Assembly: GCA_018241665.1 (NCBI GenBank)
Contig: JAFEDK010000019.1
Coordinates: forward strand, 427,261-491,260
Length of the DNA stretch: 64,000 bases
Reading direction: 5' to 3'
Source of the DNA: Pseudomonadota bacterium
GTDB lineage: Bacteria; Pseudomonadota; Gammaproteobacteria; Burkholderiales; Rhodocyclaceae
Under the pieces are notes generated by a model. That model had not been told where the DNA came from. It did not search any database and worked only from the letters and a program-made list of their open reading frames with translations. Below, piece after piece: positions 34,518 to 45,800 of this stretch. Each line of letters begins with the position of its first letter. Position 1 is the first letter of the stretch. Made by a program: the position numbers and the translations under genes.

Positions 34518-35543
34518 ATGGCAGACTTGACCGTAGCGCTTGATGGTGTAGAACAAGCCTCTTCTGTTCTCTTTGACGCAGATCCGGCCATTCGGTCCGT
34601 GGGCGTCGGTCGAAATGGCGATGGATTCGTATACATAGCAATCCGCAATGTTGCTGCGCCAGTTGCGTATGCGGTTCTATTAAATCGCCCACATCCGCCC
34701 GAAACAATCAATGGCGTCGCGATCCACTACCTAAACAGTACAAGCGACCCAGCGAGTTTGGTCAAGGTGCCGCACACAGGCCCTGGGAGCCCCGGGACAT
34801 TCTTCGTGCCGGAGCAGCAGTCGCAACGCCCGCTTGTTTGCGGCCTGCAACTTCAGAATTACGATCACGATCTACGCGCAGGCATCATTGTGAATGGCGC
34901 AATGACGGTTGGCACACTGGGCTGCTTCGTGAAGCTTCCCTCGGGGCTCATCGCGATTCTGTCCAACAACCATGTATTGGCAGCTGAGAACGCAGGCATA
35001 AAGGGCTCTGATCGCATTCAACAGCCTGGGGGGGCGAACCTCAGTGTTGCAGAAGTCGCGGCCACTCTGACCGACTTCGTTCCGCTCGTTCCGAGTCCAC
35101 CAGGCGCATCAGTGATTGCGGGAACTGTCAGGTTCAATGACGTTGACGTTGCGGTTGCCACCCTCGACGGAGGCGTATTCCATCAGCAGACCTACTTGCC
35201 TCAAAGACCGTCGCTTTCACCGAAGGGCACTGCTATTGCCCGTGTGGGCGACAAGGTCCACAAGGTCGGTCGCACGACCGGCCTTACCTGGGGCGAAGTC
35301 ACGCAAGTGGGTGTGCAGGTTGGGCCAGTGGGCTACGGGATCGGGGGCTGCTGGTTTCGGCAGAGCATCGTCGTTGAAGGCATAAACGGCGGAACGTTCT
35401 CGATGCCGGGAGATTCAGGTTCGGCTATCGTGCGCAATGCTGACGGCATGGTTCTCGCACTTCTTTATGCGGGCAATGGAACGCAGACGTACGCCTGCCC
35501 AATCGCTGCAGTCTTGAATAGTCTGTCGCTGCAGCTTGCCTAG
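34518..35543 (+). CDS. Trypsin-like serine protease
   Basis: 341 residues from ATG 34518, after a run of seven G. An N-terminal domain of about 110 residues precedes a chymotrypsin-fold domain. The triad is visible: His152 in LSNNHVLA, Asp near 209 in DVDVAVATL, and Ser300 in MPGDSGSA. KVGRTTGLTWGEV sits between them, as in bacterial and Nal1-like proteases. No signal peptide is seen, so it is probably cytoplasmic. It leads the run with two membrane proteins and two giant proteins. Proteases of this kind accompany several defense systems, where they cleave partner proteins on infection; that role here is only a hypothesis. Confidence 0.85.
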   Translation: MADLTVALDGVEQASSVLFDADPAIRSVGVGRNGDGFVYIAIRNVAAPVAYAVLLNRPHPPETINGVAIHYLNSTSDPASLVKVPHTGPGSPGTFFVPEQQSQRPLVCGLQLQNYDHDLRAGIIVNGAMTVGTLGCFVKLPSGLIAILSNNHVLAAENAGIKGSDRIQQPGGANLSVAEVAATLTDFVPLVPSPPGASVIAGTVRFNDVDVAVATLDGGVFHQQTYLPQRPSLSPKGTAIARVGDKVHKVGRTTGLTWGEVTQVGVQVGPVGYGIGGCWFRQSIVVEGINGGTFSMPGDSGSAIVRNADGMVLALLYAGNGTQTYACPIAAVLNSLSLQLA

Positions 35544-35585
35544 CGGCGAGTCCTTGCGTTTGGCACTCGCTCGGTAGGCAAGACA

Positions 35586-35870
35586 ATGGGCATGGAGCAC
35601 GCTGGCGCCTTCGCTTGTGGCGCTGTTGTTGGGTGGCTCATGACGTTCATCTGGTTCCCGCGGTCCCAGAGAACCACCAAGGCCTGCATTCGCCATCTGT
35701 CGCTGTCGGCGGTCAGCACCATTGCTGCGCTGGCAATGTGCTGGAGCTTCGCAGGGGTCAAGGGCGAATTTACCGCCGCTCTAGGCCTTCTTGTGGGTGC
35801 ATCAATCTCGTTCAGAGTTAGGCAGGGCATCAATCGAAAGTACCGAGAGGAGATCCGAGAATGCAAGTGA
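35586..35870 (+). CDS. Small three-helix membrane protein
   Basis: 94 residues from ATG 35586 (MGMEHAGAFACGAVVGWLMTFIWF); ATG 35592 is also possible. Three hydrophobic segments: AGAFACGAVVGWLMTFIWF, LSAVSTIAALAMCWSFAG and FTAALGLLVGASISF. The N-terminus resembles that of the next protein (AGAFAFGLIIGW), suggesting tandem duplication. It overlaps the next gene by 10 bp. Function unknown. Confidence 0.65.
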   Translation: MGMEHAGAFACGAVVGWLMTFIWFPRSQRTTKACIRHLSLSAVSTIAALAMCWSFAGVKGEFTAALGLLVGASISFRVRQGINRKYREEIRECK

Positions 35871-36709
35871 ACATGGCTATGGCGGGCGCCTTTGCGTTTG
35901 GCTTGATCATCGGCTGGTATGTCTATTACGTGAATCGCTATCGAAAGGGTGACGTCGCGTTCAGTGATCTGACTACCTTAATCGGCATCATTGGCGGCGG
36001 GACAATCCTTGCCCTGTTCAAAGGTGAAGGATCCTCTCCCGATTTGTTCGGGTGGTATGGCGTTGGCCTCGCTACGGGATTCTTTGGCTACTTTCTTGTG
36101 CTGGTCGGATTAGTTAAAAAGTCGACCAACTTTGACGCCGACTGGTTTCTTGACGGTAGACGAAAGAACCCTGCTGATGGATTCGGGTATGGAACCGATG
36201 TCAGGCCGACGATGACGCCAATGTCCGGCACGATCTCCACGAATGCGATATCGCCGACGTCGAGCAGTGGCACAGTTCAAAACTTCTATCTCGCGTCCGA
36301 GAAGACGAAGGCTTCAGTATCAGTTGAGCCACTTGTTGAGTGGGATCTCCTACCGAATGTCAGACCACGCAACGAGCGTGTCGCTGAGGCCAAGCGGTTG
36401 CTCGCCGAAGGTAAGGTTTACCCGAGAGGGTGTAGCGAGTTCGTGAGCGCCGTCCTCGGCGTACCTTACGAAGTAGCCAACGACCTCATGGGTGCGGCTC
36501 CCACCACAGTCGGATCTCGGCCACCCTATCCATCGCTTGCCCCCGGAGACATTGTTGGCTGGACCAATGCGGCTGGCATGGGGCACGTAACCGTGTACAT
36601 CGGCGAGTCTGATGCGGTCGCATTCATTGATGTTCGAGAGCCTGGGGCACGGCCTAGGTCGAAGAATGGCTTCTATGACCGGGAGCTCTGCAAGAGTTCG
36701 CGGTTCTAG
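35861..36709 (+). CDS. Membrane protein with C-terminal NlpC/P60- or CHAP-like domain
   Basis: 282 residues from ATG 35861. Three membrane segments lie within residues 1-90: MAGAFAFGLIIGWYVYYV, LTTLIGIIGGGTILALF and WYGVGLATGFFGYFLVLVGLV. A Ser/Thr-rich linker follows, then a domain with YPRGCSEFVSAVLGVPYEVANDLMG (Cys near 190) and LAPGDIVGW...GMGHVTVYIGE (His near 242). The Cys-then-His order with PGDIV between them is that of NlpC/P60 or CHAP peptidases and amidases. The domain could act on peptidoglycan or on another peptide bond. Its side of the membrane is not determined. Confidence 0.72.
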   Translation: MQVNMAMAGAFAFGLIIGWYVYYVNRYRKGDVAFSDLTTLIGIIGGGTILALFKGEGSSPDLFGWYGVGLATGFFGYFLVLVGLVKKSTNFDADWFLDGRRKNPADGFGYGTDVRPTMTPMSGTISTNAISPTSSSGTVQNFYLASEKTKASVSVEPLVEWDLLPNVRPRNERVAEAKRLLAEGKVYPRGCSEFVSAVLGVPYEVANDLMGAAPTTVGSRPPYPSLAPGDIVGWTNAAGMGHVTVYIGESDAVAFIDVREPGARPRSKNGFYDRELCKSSRF

Positions 36710-36882
36710 GTTCTCTTCCTTGAGAGGTCGCCCGCCTGCACCGGATCGTGCCATTCAGACAACGATCCAATGATCCAGTGCGGGGCGAAGCTTGTGCGCT
36801 CAAGCAGGCAGTTGGCAGGGGCGTCGGAAAGCAGTCTCGCGACGGCCCTGCTTGATGTTCCAACGACAACGGGAGTAGTCCG

Positions 36883-39800
36883 ATGACACGGGCAGTGAAG
36901 ATTCCGGGGCTCGGCAATGCCCATGCGGTTGTCGTGATGGAAGGCGAGCTGTCGGAAGGCTTCTTCGAGCCTTTGGCGGCGACGGTGACAGGTTCCACAG
37001 GGGCGGTCTTGCGCTGCGACATGCCCGAAGGTGTGCGGATCCCCGAGTGGGCGATCGACACGACACAGGAACCGTTCGAGCTGTCGAAAGCGAGAGTACG
37101 CACCGCCCTGGCGGGTCCTCTTGACTTGGCGACGCGCAAACTGAGATCTCAATTGCTCGACTCGCTGCGGCGCCTCGAATCGGTGCGTGTCAGCTGGGAT
37201 GCCGAGCAGCCATTCTGTGGAGCAACGATCCGGGCCGAGGGCGAAGCCAAATTCTTCCTCTCGCGCTGGCTCGTGGATGCAGGGCAGCCCGACGACGCAC
37301 TGCGCGCAGAGTTCAGCTTTCGAGTCACGGGCGGTGTCAACGGAGGTCCTGCATCGTTGCGCGCGACGGCGGCACTCACGCTTGCCTTGACTGCGGACAT
37401 ACCGAAACTGCGCTTTGGAAGCGACGACCTCAACTTTTCGTTCCCGGAAGTCGACTTCCCTGACCTGGATCTCCGCAACCCGTTCCGAGCGACTATGCTC
37501 GACGGGCCATGCGTGTCACGTCTGATCGAGCGCCTGGGGCAACTCGCACAGGGAACCGGCATCACCGCAGAGGTAACCTGCAAGGACGTCGAGGGCTCGG
37601 AGTTCGTGGCCGACCTCTCGGGCGGGACGCCGAACTGCGCGCTGGTGAAGAAGGGCGAGAACCCGATTCAATGGGCGGATCCCGCGGCCTTGCTCGGCCA
37701 ACTTGCCACCTTCGACGTCGACTTTCAAGGCACGGCCCCCACCAAAGCCGCAATCAAGAGGGCACGCCTAGCGCTCGTCGATGGAAAGCTCGTCCACGAA
37801 GGCGCGATACAAGCAGCGGTGGACCTTCCACTCGTCGCGGAGAAGGAGGGCAGACTCGGTGCATTCCAGTGGCGCATCCGGAACCTGAGGACCAGGCTGG
37901 AGGGTATCGCGACCGCGGAGGACAGGGCGCTCGTCGCCAAGTTGCATTTCGAACGACTTCGCGTCTGGTTGACCGATGACCCGACGGCGGCGCTCGAATT
38001 GGAAGTGAAGGTGGAGCTCACGCCTTCGGGAGCGCGGCTCACTTACCTGAAACTCATAGATCCGACCGAACTGGAACTCTTGCAGGGCGTCGCCAACGCA
38101 CTCGCAAGGGGGGTGCGCAACGTCGCGACGATCGCGGCGAATCTCAAAGGCATCCCTACCGTCGACCTACGCCGGTTGCTGGAGATCCTGGGCAAGTTCG
38201 CCGCCGCCGTGGTTCGCCAGGCGTACATCGTCGGCAATGCGATCGCCGATGCTGCGAATGAAGCCGGTCGGATGATCGGTTCGATGCTGGACGCGATCGG
38301 GGAGGCGATCAAGTCCTTCCTCGAGATGCTGAGGGACTTCGTACCGGATGGCGCTCCCGTTTCGGATGTCGACGTCCAGGTGACGTTGTCGTTGGATCCG
38401 TTCGAGATCCTGCAGATTCTGGTGCTGCGCAAGGCCTCCGAAGGCGCCAAGGAACTCGAGAAAGCCGGGCTCTTCTTGAAGCTCCATGCCGGGTGGCAGC
38501 CCGGTCTGCTGATCGACCTGTCGGCCAACCCCGGCGCATACGTCGTCGCGGCATGGCCCGGCGATCCGGCTGGCGGCAAGCCGCCACTCGTGACGCTGGC
38601 AACGGACCTCTGGCTTGAATCCGCGGAAAAGACTGTGACTCACACGCCCGACGCGGACCCGGCGTCGGGTGCTCGTCCGCAGTCCCGCCTCATCGAGATC
38701 AACGCCGTGCACGAGGACGGAGCTTCGCCGCTCGTCGTCTTGGTAGCAGGCGTTTGCAGAGGTGAAGCTGTCTTCCTGCGCAGCCTGCCTCGCCCGCCGT
38801 CCAACGCGACCGGCGGCCTCGCGGTCGCGGACGGACCGCCCATCTTCCAGGACCTGGGCGACGCGATCGGCGTCGATGCCAAATTCGCAGTCGACCGCAT
38901 CCTGCCGCTGTTGGGTATGGGTGAAACCGGCGAGACTGAAGCTAGCCCCTCCGGCGGCTTCCTGGAAAAGCTCAAGAGCGGAATTGGTCAGGTCGTCAGC
39001 GTCAAGTCGTACTCGGGCAAGTTCCATCCGAAGGAATTCGAGATCGACGGGAATCTCGAACTGGACGTCAAGGCCGCGGGCATCTCCACCACCGTGGCGC
39101 TGAAGCTGGGACTGTCGCTCAAGACGCTGCGCGCGAAGCTCGCGGGACCCACCAGCCTGGGCCTCGCATCCAAGCGTATCGAGGAGGATGCGCTAGGCCT
39201 CACTTGGATCGTCGAGCAGAAAGACGACGACAAGCGCAAGAAGAATATCGAAGTCGAGATGTTCAAGCTCGGCTTCTCCGGAGGGGAATCGTTTTTCGAG
39301 CTCGGGCCCGAAGCCCGCATGCAGTTGCGCTTTGGCGGCCTCTCCAGCGATGGGGAGGGTGTGGTCTTCAACGTCACTACCTTTCGGGTCGGTCGCCGTG
39401 GCGTCGACATCACGGCGCAGGCCGGCGACAAGTCCGTACGTCTCAACGGCCTGGACGTGCCCTTCCGGTTCACTTCGGGCAAGTTCGTGATGCGCGCAAG
39501 CCGCCTCGTCGAGGCCTCGGTGACGGGCCGGGGCGCGTTGCCGCCCGCGCTCATAGGTGAAGCCGATTGCACTCTGGCACTGGCCTTCGTGCAGGGAGCC
39601 GATGGCATTGAGCTGCAGTCCGGCAAGGTTGAGATCGACAAGAAGGGCGAACCCATCGTTTGCCACTCCACACGTTTCACACTGACGGTGAACGATCTCG
39701 ACGTAGGCATCCAGAAGGACGCCGGCGCCTGGCACTTCTACTTCCTCGTCACGGGATCGCTGCGCTTCACGCCGAAGGCCGGAGAGTTCGAAGGGGGGCT

Positions 39801-42800
39801 ACTCGGCTTCCTCAAGGACATCGAGATCAACCTCGAACGAGCACCGCTCACCGGGGACGCACGTGTCCTGAGCAAGCATGTCTCCTTCCAGAAGGCACTC
39901 AGCCCGAAGAAAACCTTCAACCTCTTTAACCTCTTCACCTTCGAACTGCGTGGCTTCGGCTTTCACCCGGCATCGCCGCGGTTCGATGGCAAACCGGCCA
40001 TCAACCTGTCCGGCCAGATCAAGTTCGCCGAAATCGGCGACGTCATGCAGCCGAAGATCGATTTCCATGGCCTTTGGATCGCACCTCCCAAGGACGGCGA
40101 AGCGCTACCCCGGATCAGCGCCGAAGGCCTCGGTTTGGACCTGCAGTTGGCCGGCGCCATCAAGATCCGGGGCTCCGTGCTCGCCGTGGATCCGTCCACC
40201 CGCACGGTCGAAGGCAGGGACTTCGCTCCCCCGGGTTACGACACCTACGGTTTCCTCGGCGAGGGCGAGGTGGACATTCCCGGTTGGGGTTCCATGCAGG
40301 CGAGCCTGGGTTTCCTCGAGGTCGAGAAGAAGGCTACCGGTGATCGCTACAAGGCGTTTTTCGTCTACCTGCAGAAGGACAAGCTGGCGGTCCAGATTCC
40401 AACCGGCTTTTGGACGTTCTACATGCGAGAGGCGGGATTCGGCTTCGGCTTCCGGTACACGCTCGCGGGAATTCGGGATGCTGATACGGCGACCAGCCCC
40501 GCACAACTGATTCGCGTGCTGGACGACGTCTCTCGAAGGCAGGGTGACCTCGCGCGCTACGCGGCGTGGAGTCCCGACACGAATCCGGAGGCCAACCGCT
40601 TCACGCTGGCCCTACGCGCAGCGGTCCAGGCTTATCCGGCACAGAAGGTCTACAACGACGCGCGCGAGGAGAAGGCGGAGAACCCGTTCTTCTTCGACGT
40701 GATCGTCGCACTGCGCTCCGACCTCACGCTGCTAGCCTCGATGCGAGGCTATCTCGGCGTGAACTACGCGGACTTCCGTGCCAACAAAGACAACTTCCGC
40801 GAAAGACCGGGACTGCAGGGATACCTGTACATCTCCGCGCCCCGGCAGGAGCTGCTCGCGCGGATGATCGCGAACTCGCGAGGCTTCATAGGCGAGAGAT
40901 TCCCGGGACTGCAGACGGGCCAGATATTGCGGCGCGCCGTGGAGTCGGTGGACTGGTCCTCCACGCTCTACATCCGGCCCGGTCTGTTCCATTACGAGAT
41001 GGGGTGGCCCGACCAGCTGTCGGTGCGGCTGGTGGACACCAACAACATGAAGGTGTCGTTGCGCGGGGGCATGATCTTCCGTGCCGCCGAGGACGGGCTG
41101 CTGTGGGGCTACAACATCGAGGCAGATGCTTGGCTGCGTTTTGGTGGCAGCGTCGGCAGCGACATCGGTGTCGCCGCCGAAGCGTCGATGCAGGCGCGCT
41201 TCGTAGCACGGCTCATCGCCTACCTGAGTTGGCGCTTGCAGGGCTCGCTGGTCTACGGGCTGGTGTCGCTCGACGCGACGCTCGCCTTCAGCGTCCGGGC
41301 CTGGATGAAGATCAACCTGCGGTTCACCAGTTTTATGATCCGCATCGGTTTCTCGTTCTCGGTCCATTTCAGCGCCGCCATTGAACTGGCGGTAGGTACC
41401 GATGGAGTGGGTGGTCGTGCCGACGCACGGATCTCGGTAAGCGTCTTCGGCTGCTCCCTCGGCGTGTTCGTCGGATTCAGCTTCAACGACGGCGCTCTGG
41501 AGAGCGCGCGCGCACGCGTGCAACGCTTCATGGCGATGTCGATCACGGCGGACGAGCCCGCGCAGACGCCCATCGAACAGGCCAAGACCGGCGAACGGTT
41601 GGCGAACGAGGCCGCCGACCGAAAGGAGGCATCGACCGTTCTGCAGCCTGCCGGCCAGAGCACGCAGCCCGTAGTGGACGCCGCGGGGAATCCATCGATT
41701 GAGTACCCCAAGGGTACCGGACGCACGATCGGACCGACGAACTTCTGGCTCGTGATGCATGCAAGCGCCGGGTGCATCGACAAGGCCTGCGCGCTCCTTG
41801 TTCCGCGCGAGGCGTCCGCGGACGAGTTCGGCGGCTTCTACGCTGCACCGCAGCGCAACACGCCGATCGCGCACACCCTGTACGTCAGTCCAACCATCCC
41901 GCCGGAAATCTTGGAGGACGTTCGCATCCTCGACGCGCAGGGCAACCTCCACGTGCTGGTCATCGGCGCCAATCCAACCAAGGCCAATTGGGAGGCGCCC
42001 ATCCCCATGGATGAAGGTGGACAGCCCTATTCACTGGGTGATCTGTGTGACCAATGTTTCATCACGAACGTGAGGTGGGATGACGGCGGCTCAGGTCCGG
42101 TCAGCGTGTCGTGGGGTTGGCAGGAGCCGAAGGGGCTCCGTGTCTCTGGGAAGCACGAGAAGCCGCAAGGCACGGAGCGGGAGCGCAACCTGCATCGGGA
42201 CACGCTACAGAAGCAGCAGGCCTTGGTCGCCATGCAGCGGCCTGCCGATGAGCGCGCGTACCAGGGCCGCAGCACCGTCATGACCATGTTCCTGGACCAG
42301 TTCGTGAGCTTCGCGATGCAGGGCAAACGTCCCGACGATCACGCCCACGTACTGGATCTCGGGCTCATGTTCACTGGCTCTTCGCAGAACCTGGAGCGAC
42401 TGGCCGACTACCTCGAAGTGCAGAAGGCCGAAGTCGACCCCGCAGCCGCCAACGGGAAAGTCGAGGCCCTCAATCCGATGGACACGTGGTTCACTCGGCA
42501 GGATCCGGTCTTCGCCCAGCCCCGTAGCGAGATCGGCGCGACGGGACCGCGTCTCGACTGGGACCTGTCCCTTCCGGGCGGTCTCAAAGGCGTCGATCCC
42601 GACCACTTCCTGTTGCAGTACGAGATCGTCCGGACGATCGAAAGCATCGAATTCACGCCTCACGTCATGCGCGTGAAGCCAGCGTCCACGATGGGCGGTG
42701 TGCGAGGCGACGCGGTCCAGCTTCTTAAGCCCGACTGGCAGTTTGTCGACGACCTCGCGGACCTTGGCGAGGACTGGCGCCATGCGCTGCTTCCGCCGCG

Positions 42801-45800
42801 AAACGAGCAAGAAGCGCTTCGCGCGGCCCATGCGTGGATGAAGCTTGCTCTGGATGCCGACGTGACCATCACCTACTCCGTCACGCCGGTCGACATCGCC
42901 GGCACACGTGGCTTGCCGCGCAGCTTCGCCCTGACAGTCGACAAGCCGCGTCCGGCCGTGCGCCCCGCGAAGGCCGAGATACGCGTTGTTCAGGACGTGA
43001 GAGGCATGCAGCCTCACCAAGAGAAGGACACAACCCCCAATGATCTGCAGGTATTTGTCGGACTGGATGACTCCGCGTGGGGTGGAGACAACCCCATCAC
43101 GATCGATGGCATCCAGTACGAGGTCAAGCGCGAATACCGGCTCTACGTAGAGCATGAGAATGTGCTACCGGCCGGTTCCTTTGGCTCCGACGGTCTTACA
43201 GACCGCCTCCGTGGGTTCGGCGGCGAAAGGGCCGTCGCACTGGCGATCGAGCGGGCGATGGCCGAGTCCGGCAATCTTTCGCAAATCACGTTCTCCAGCA
43301 AAGATCTCGTCGACGCGAGGGGCGACGCATCGGGTAAGCCATTCGCCGAGTATATTCAATCGGTCGTCGAGGCCGATGCAGCCGAACGCAATCGCCTCCC
43401 CCTGTGGACACGGCTCGGTGGTGCCTCGGTCGAGGGAACGCATGCCGTATACCCAGGGCTGCTCAGGGCCTTATGGGCGGAGAACGGCGAACGCATCGCA
43501 TCGCGGTTGTGGCTGCGCACGGAAATCGCGTTCTACGGGACGAGTGGGAGTGAGGCCTACCGACTGGCTTCCTTGCCGGTGGAAATGCCCCTTTCGCTGG
43601 CAATCCGCAACTCACCTAAGACAAAGCCGGCCGTTCCGGTACAGACATTGGCGGTGCTGCAACCCCAGTCCTTCGAATGGCCGGTGGATCTGCGCTTCCC
43701 GCCGCTGCAGCAGGGACACGTGCGCGTGCACACTGGCTTCCTGCACGTTATGGCGCCGCAGGGGCGAGCGACCCTGGCGCAATGGGCGGCCAGCAAACTG
43801 CCCGACGCTGTCAACATGCTTCGGGACCCGGCCCGCCGCACGCTCACCGTGCTGGAGTTCGATGCCATGCCGGCATTGCAGCCCGGCGTGGCTCAACTAC
43901 ATCGCTCGAGTGTCGCCGGCTACGATGTGCATGCACTTGACCTTGACGATCTCGCGCCGCTGGACAGCGCGCCGGGTGATTTGGGAAGCGTCAGATCAGC
44001 ATGGATGCGTGCGCGGCGTGTCGCGCACGTGAAGCTCTTGTCAGAGGATGCGGCGGGGCTCACGCCGGCCACGAACGCCGACTGGCTCGGGTGGCAGGCG
44101 AGTTATCCGAGTGAGACCTGGCGTGCGAAGCCAGGCACGCACCGAAACCAAGTCCGCAGCGGCTGGTACTCCGCTAGCGAGTCGCTTCCGCAGTTTGCTA
44201 CGCGTCTGCCCCGCTTGCGGTTGTTTCCACACACCGTGGACACTTGGGTCGACGAACTGCTGCTGGGTGGGCAGCCGGAGCGGATTACGGCCCAGATGAC
44301 GGTCATGGCCGGCTCTAGGGCAATGACGACGCTCGAGGGCAGTGAGGAACTGGGGCCGGTGACTGCAGAAACCCTAGTGCCGTTGCAGCAGGTCCCGTGG
44401 TCCAACGCCACTCCTGGACAGTTCCTCTGCGCTTCCGGAGCTCGGTTCAACGCCGCTTGCCTTCGCTATCTGCTGCTGTGCCTTTGTAGACCAGTCTTCA
44501 AGGACAAACAGAGAAAGGCCATCGCAGCGTGGCAGCAGGACGTGCGGGCACTCGAGGGCCTGAGCCTCGTTGTGTCAGCTTCAATTGGTGGCAAGGACAC
44601 AGCGTCTGTCAGCATCCCGCTGCAGTTCGACTCGCCCCTTCATGGCGTCCTGGAAGAGACCATTGCCCAGCTTTCATGGGCAGTTAGAGAGACGGACCGA
44701 GGCTTCCCTGCCCTCTATCGCCGGTACGCCGTAACAGTGCAGGCGCCGCCGGCCGTTGATGCGCGTGACCTGGGCCAGTACCTAAACGCAACGGCGTCCT
44801 CCACCGACCCGTACGGCTGGGGCGTCCTGCAAGGTCTGGGCTGCGCCACGACGATCAGACTCTTCGACCTGACCAAAGCGCGCCATGAGCGGCCGACCGT
44901 ACTGGCAGAGCGGTGCAACGAGGTGTTGTCCTCAGTGATCAAGCGATGGCTCGCCGCCATGTCGGAGGAGTCGCCTGACGGCGTGCTCGGCCAACCATTC
45001 GCGGAGGTCATGCTGCGCCCCGGCGCCAACTGTGTCGCGAGAAGTTTCGATGGTTTGGCCGGCAGGGCGGAAGCCGCTCTTCCGACGAGCATCGACGATC
45101 GCGCACTATCGATGATCCAGCTTTCACTGAGGCCGAAACCCACTCAGGGCTGGCAGTATCTTGCTCTGGCGATTCCGGCGATGGATGGCGAACGGTTCAA
45201 CCCGCCGATCCCACCGCAAGCGAAGGTGCGACAGCTCGTTGTCGAACTGGACCTGATGGCAGACGACGTCGTGGACTTGGCGATCGCCGGGCAAACTGCG
45301 ACGACCCGCTTAGACAAGCCGGGCAAGTGCAACCTCGCCGTGGCCCAGTCGATGTCACGAGTACGTGGACCAGGCGGTTTCACCGCGCCCGCCGTCACGC
45401 TCTTCATCCGCCGCGAGAGCGGCAGGAAGGGGCTCCAGAACATCGTCATCCGCTACCGGGCGATGACGGAAGAGACGGTGGAAGCGCCCGACGAACTCGT
45501 GTCTCCGCGGCCGTCCAGGGTGGGACAGAGCGTGCTCGAGATGCCACAGGGCGATGCGGCAGTGATCACAAACTTGGAGGCGCCCGGTGACGGCGAGGAC
45601 GGGTTCGGGTACGAACCGTACGGATTCTTCGAGCCGCAGGGCGCAGACGTCTGGGTGGCGCGGACCGCGGTCACGCCCACCCGGCCTGAGTTCGACGCCG
45701 TCCGATCGCTACGGGAGCAGTTGCTGGCAGTCGCGCCGGAGATGACCCTACCCCAGACGCAAGCGGAATGGAAAACCGTCATGCCGCAATACCTCGAGTG

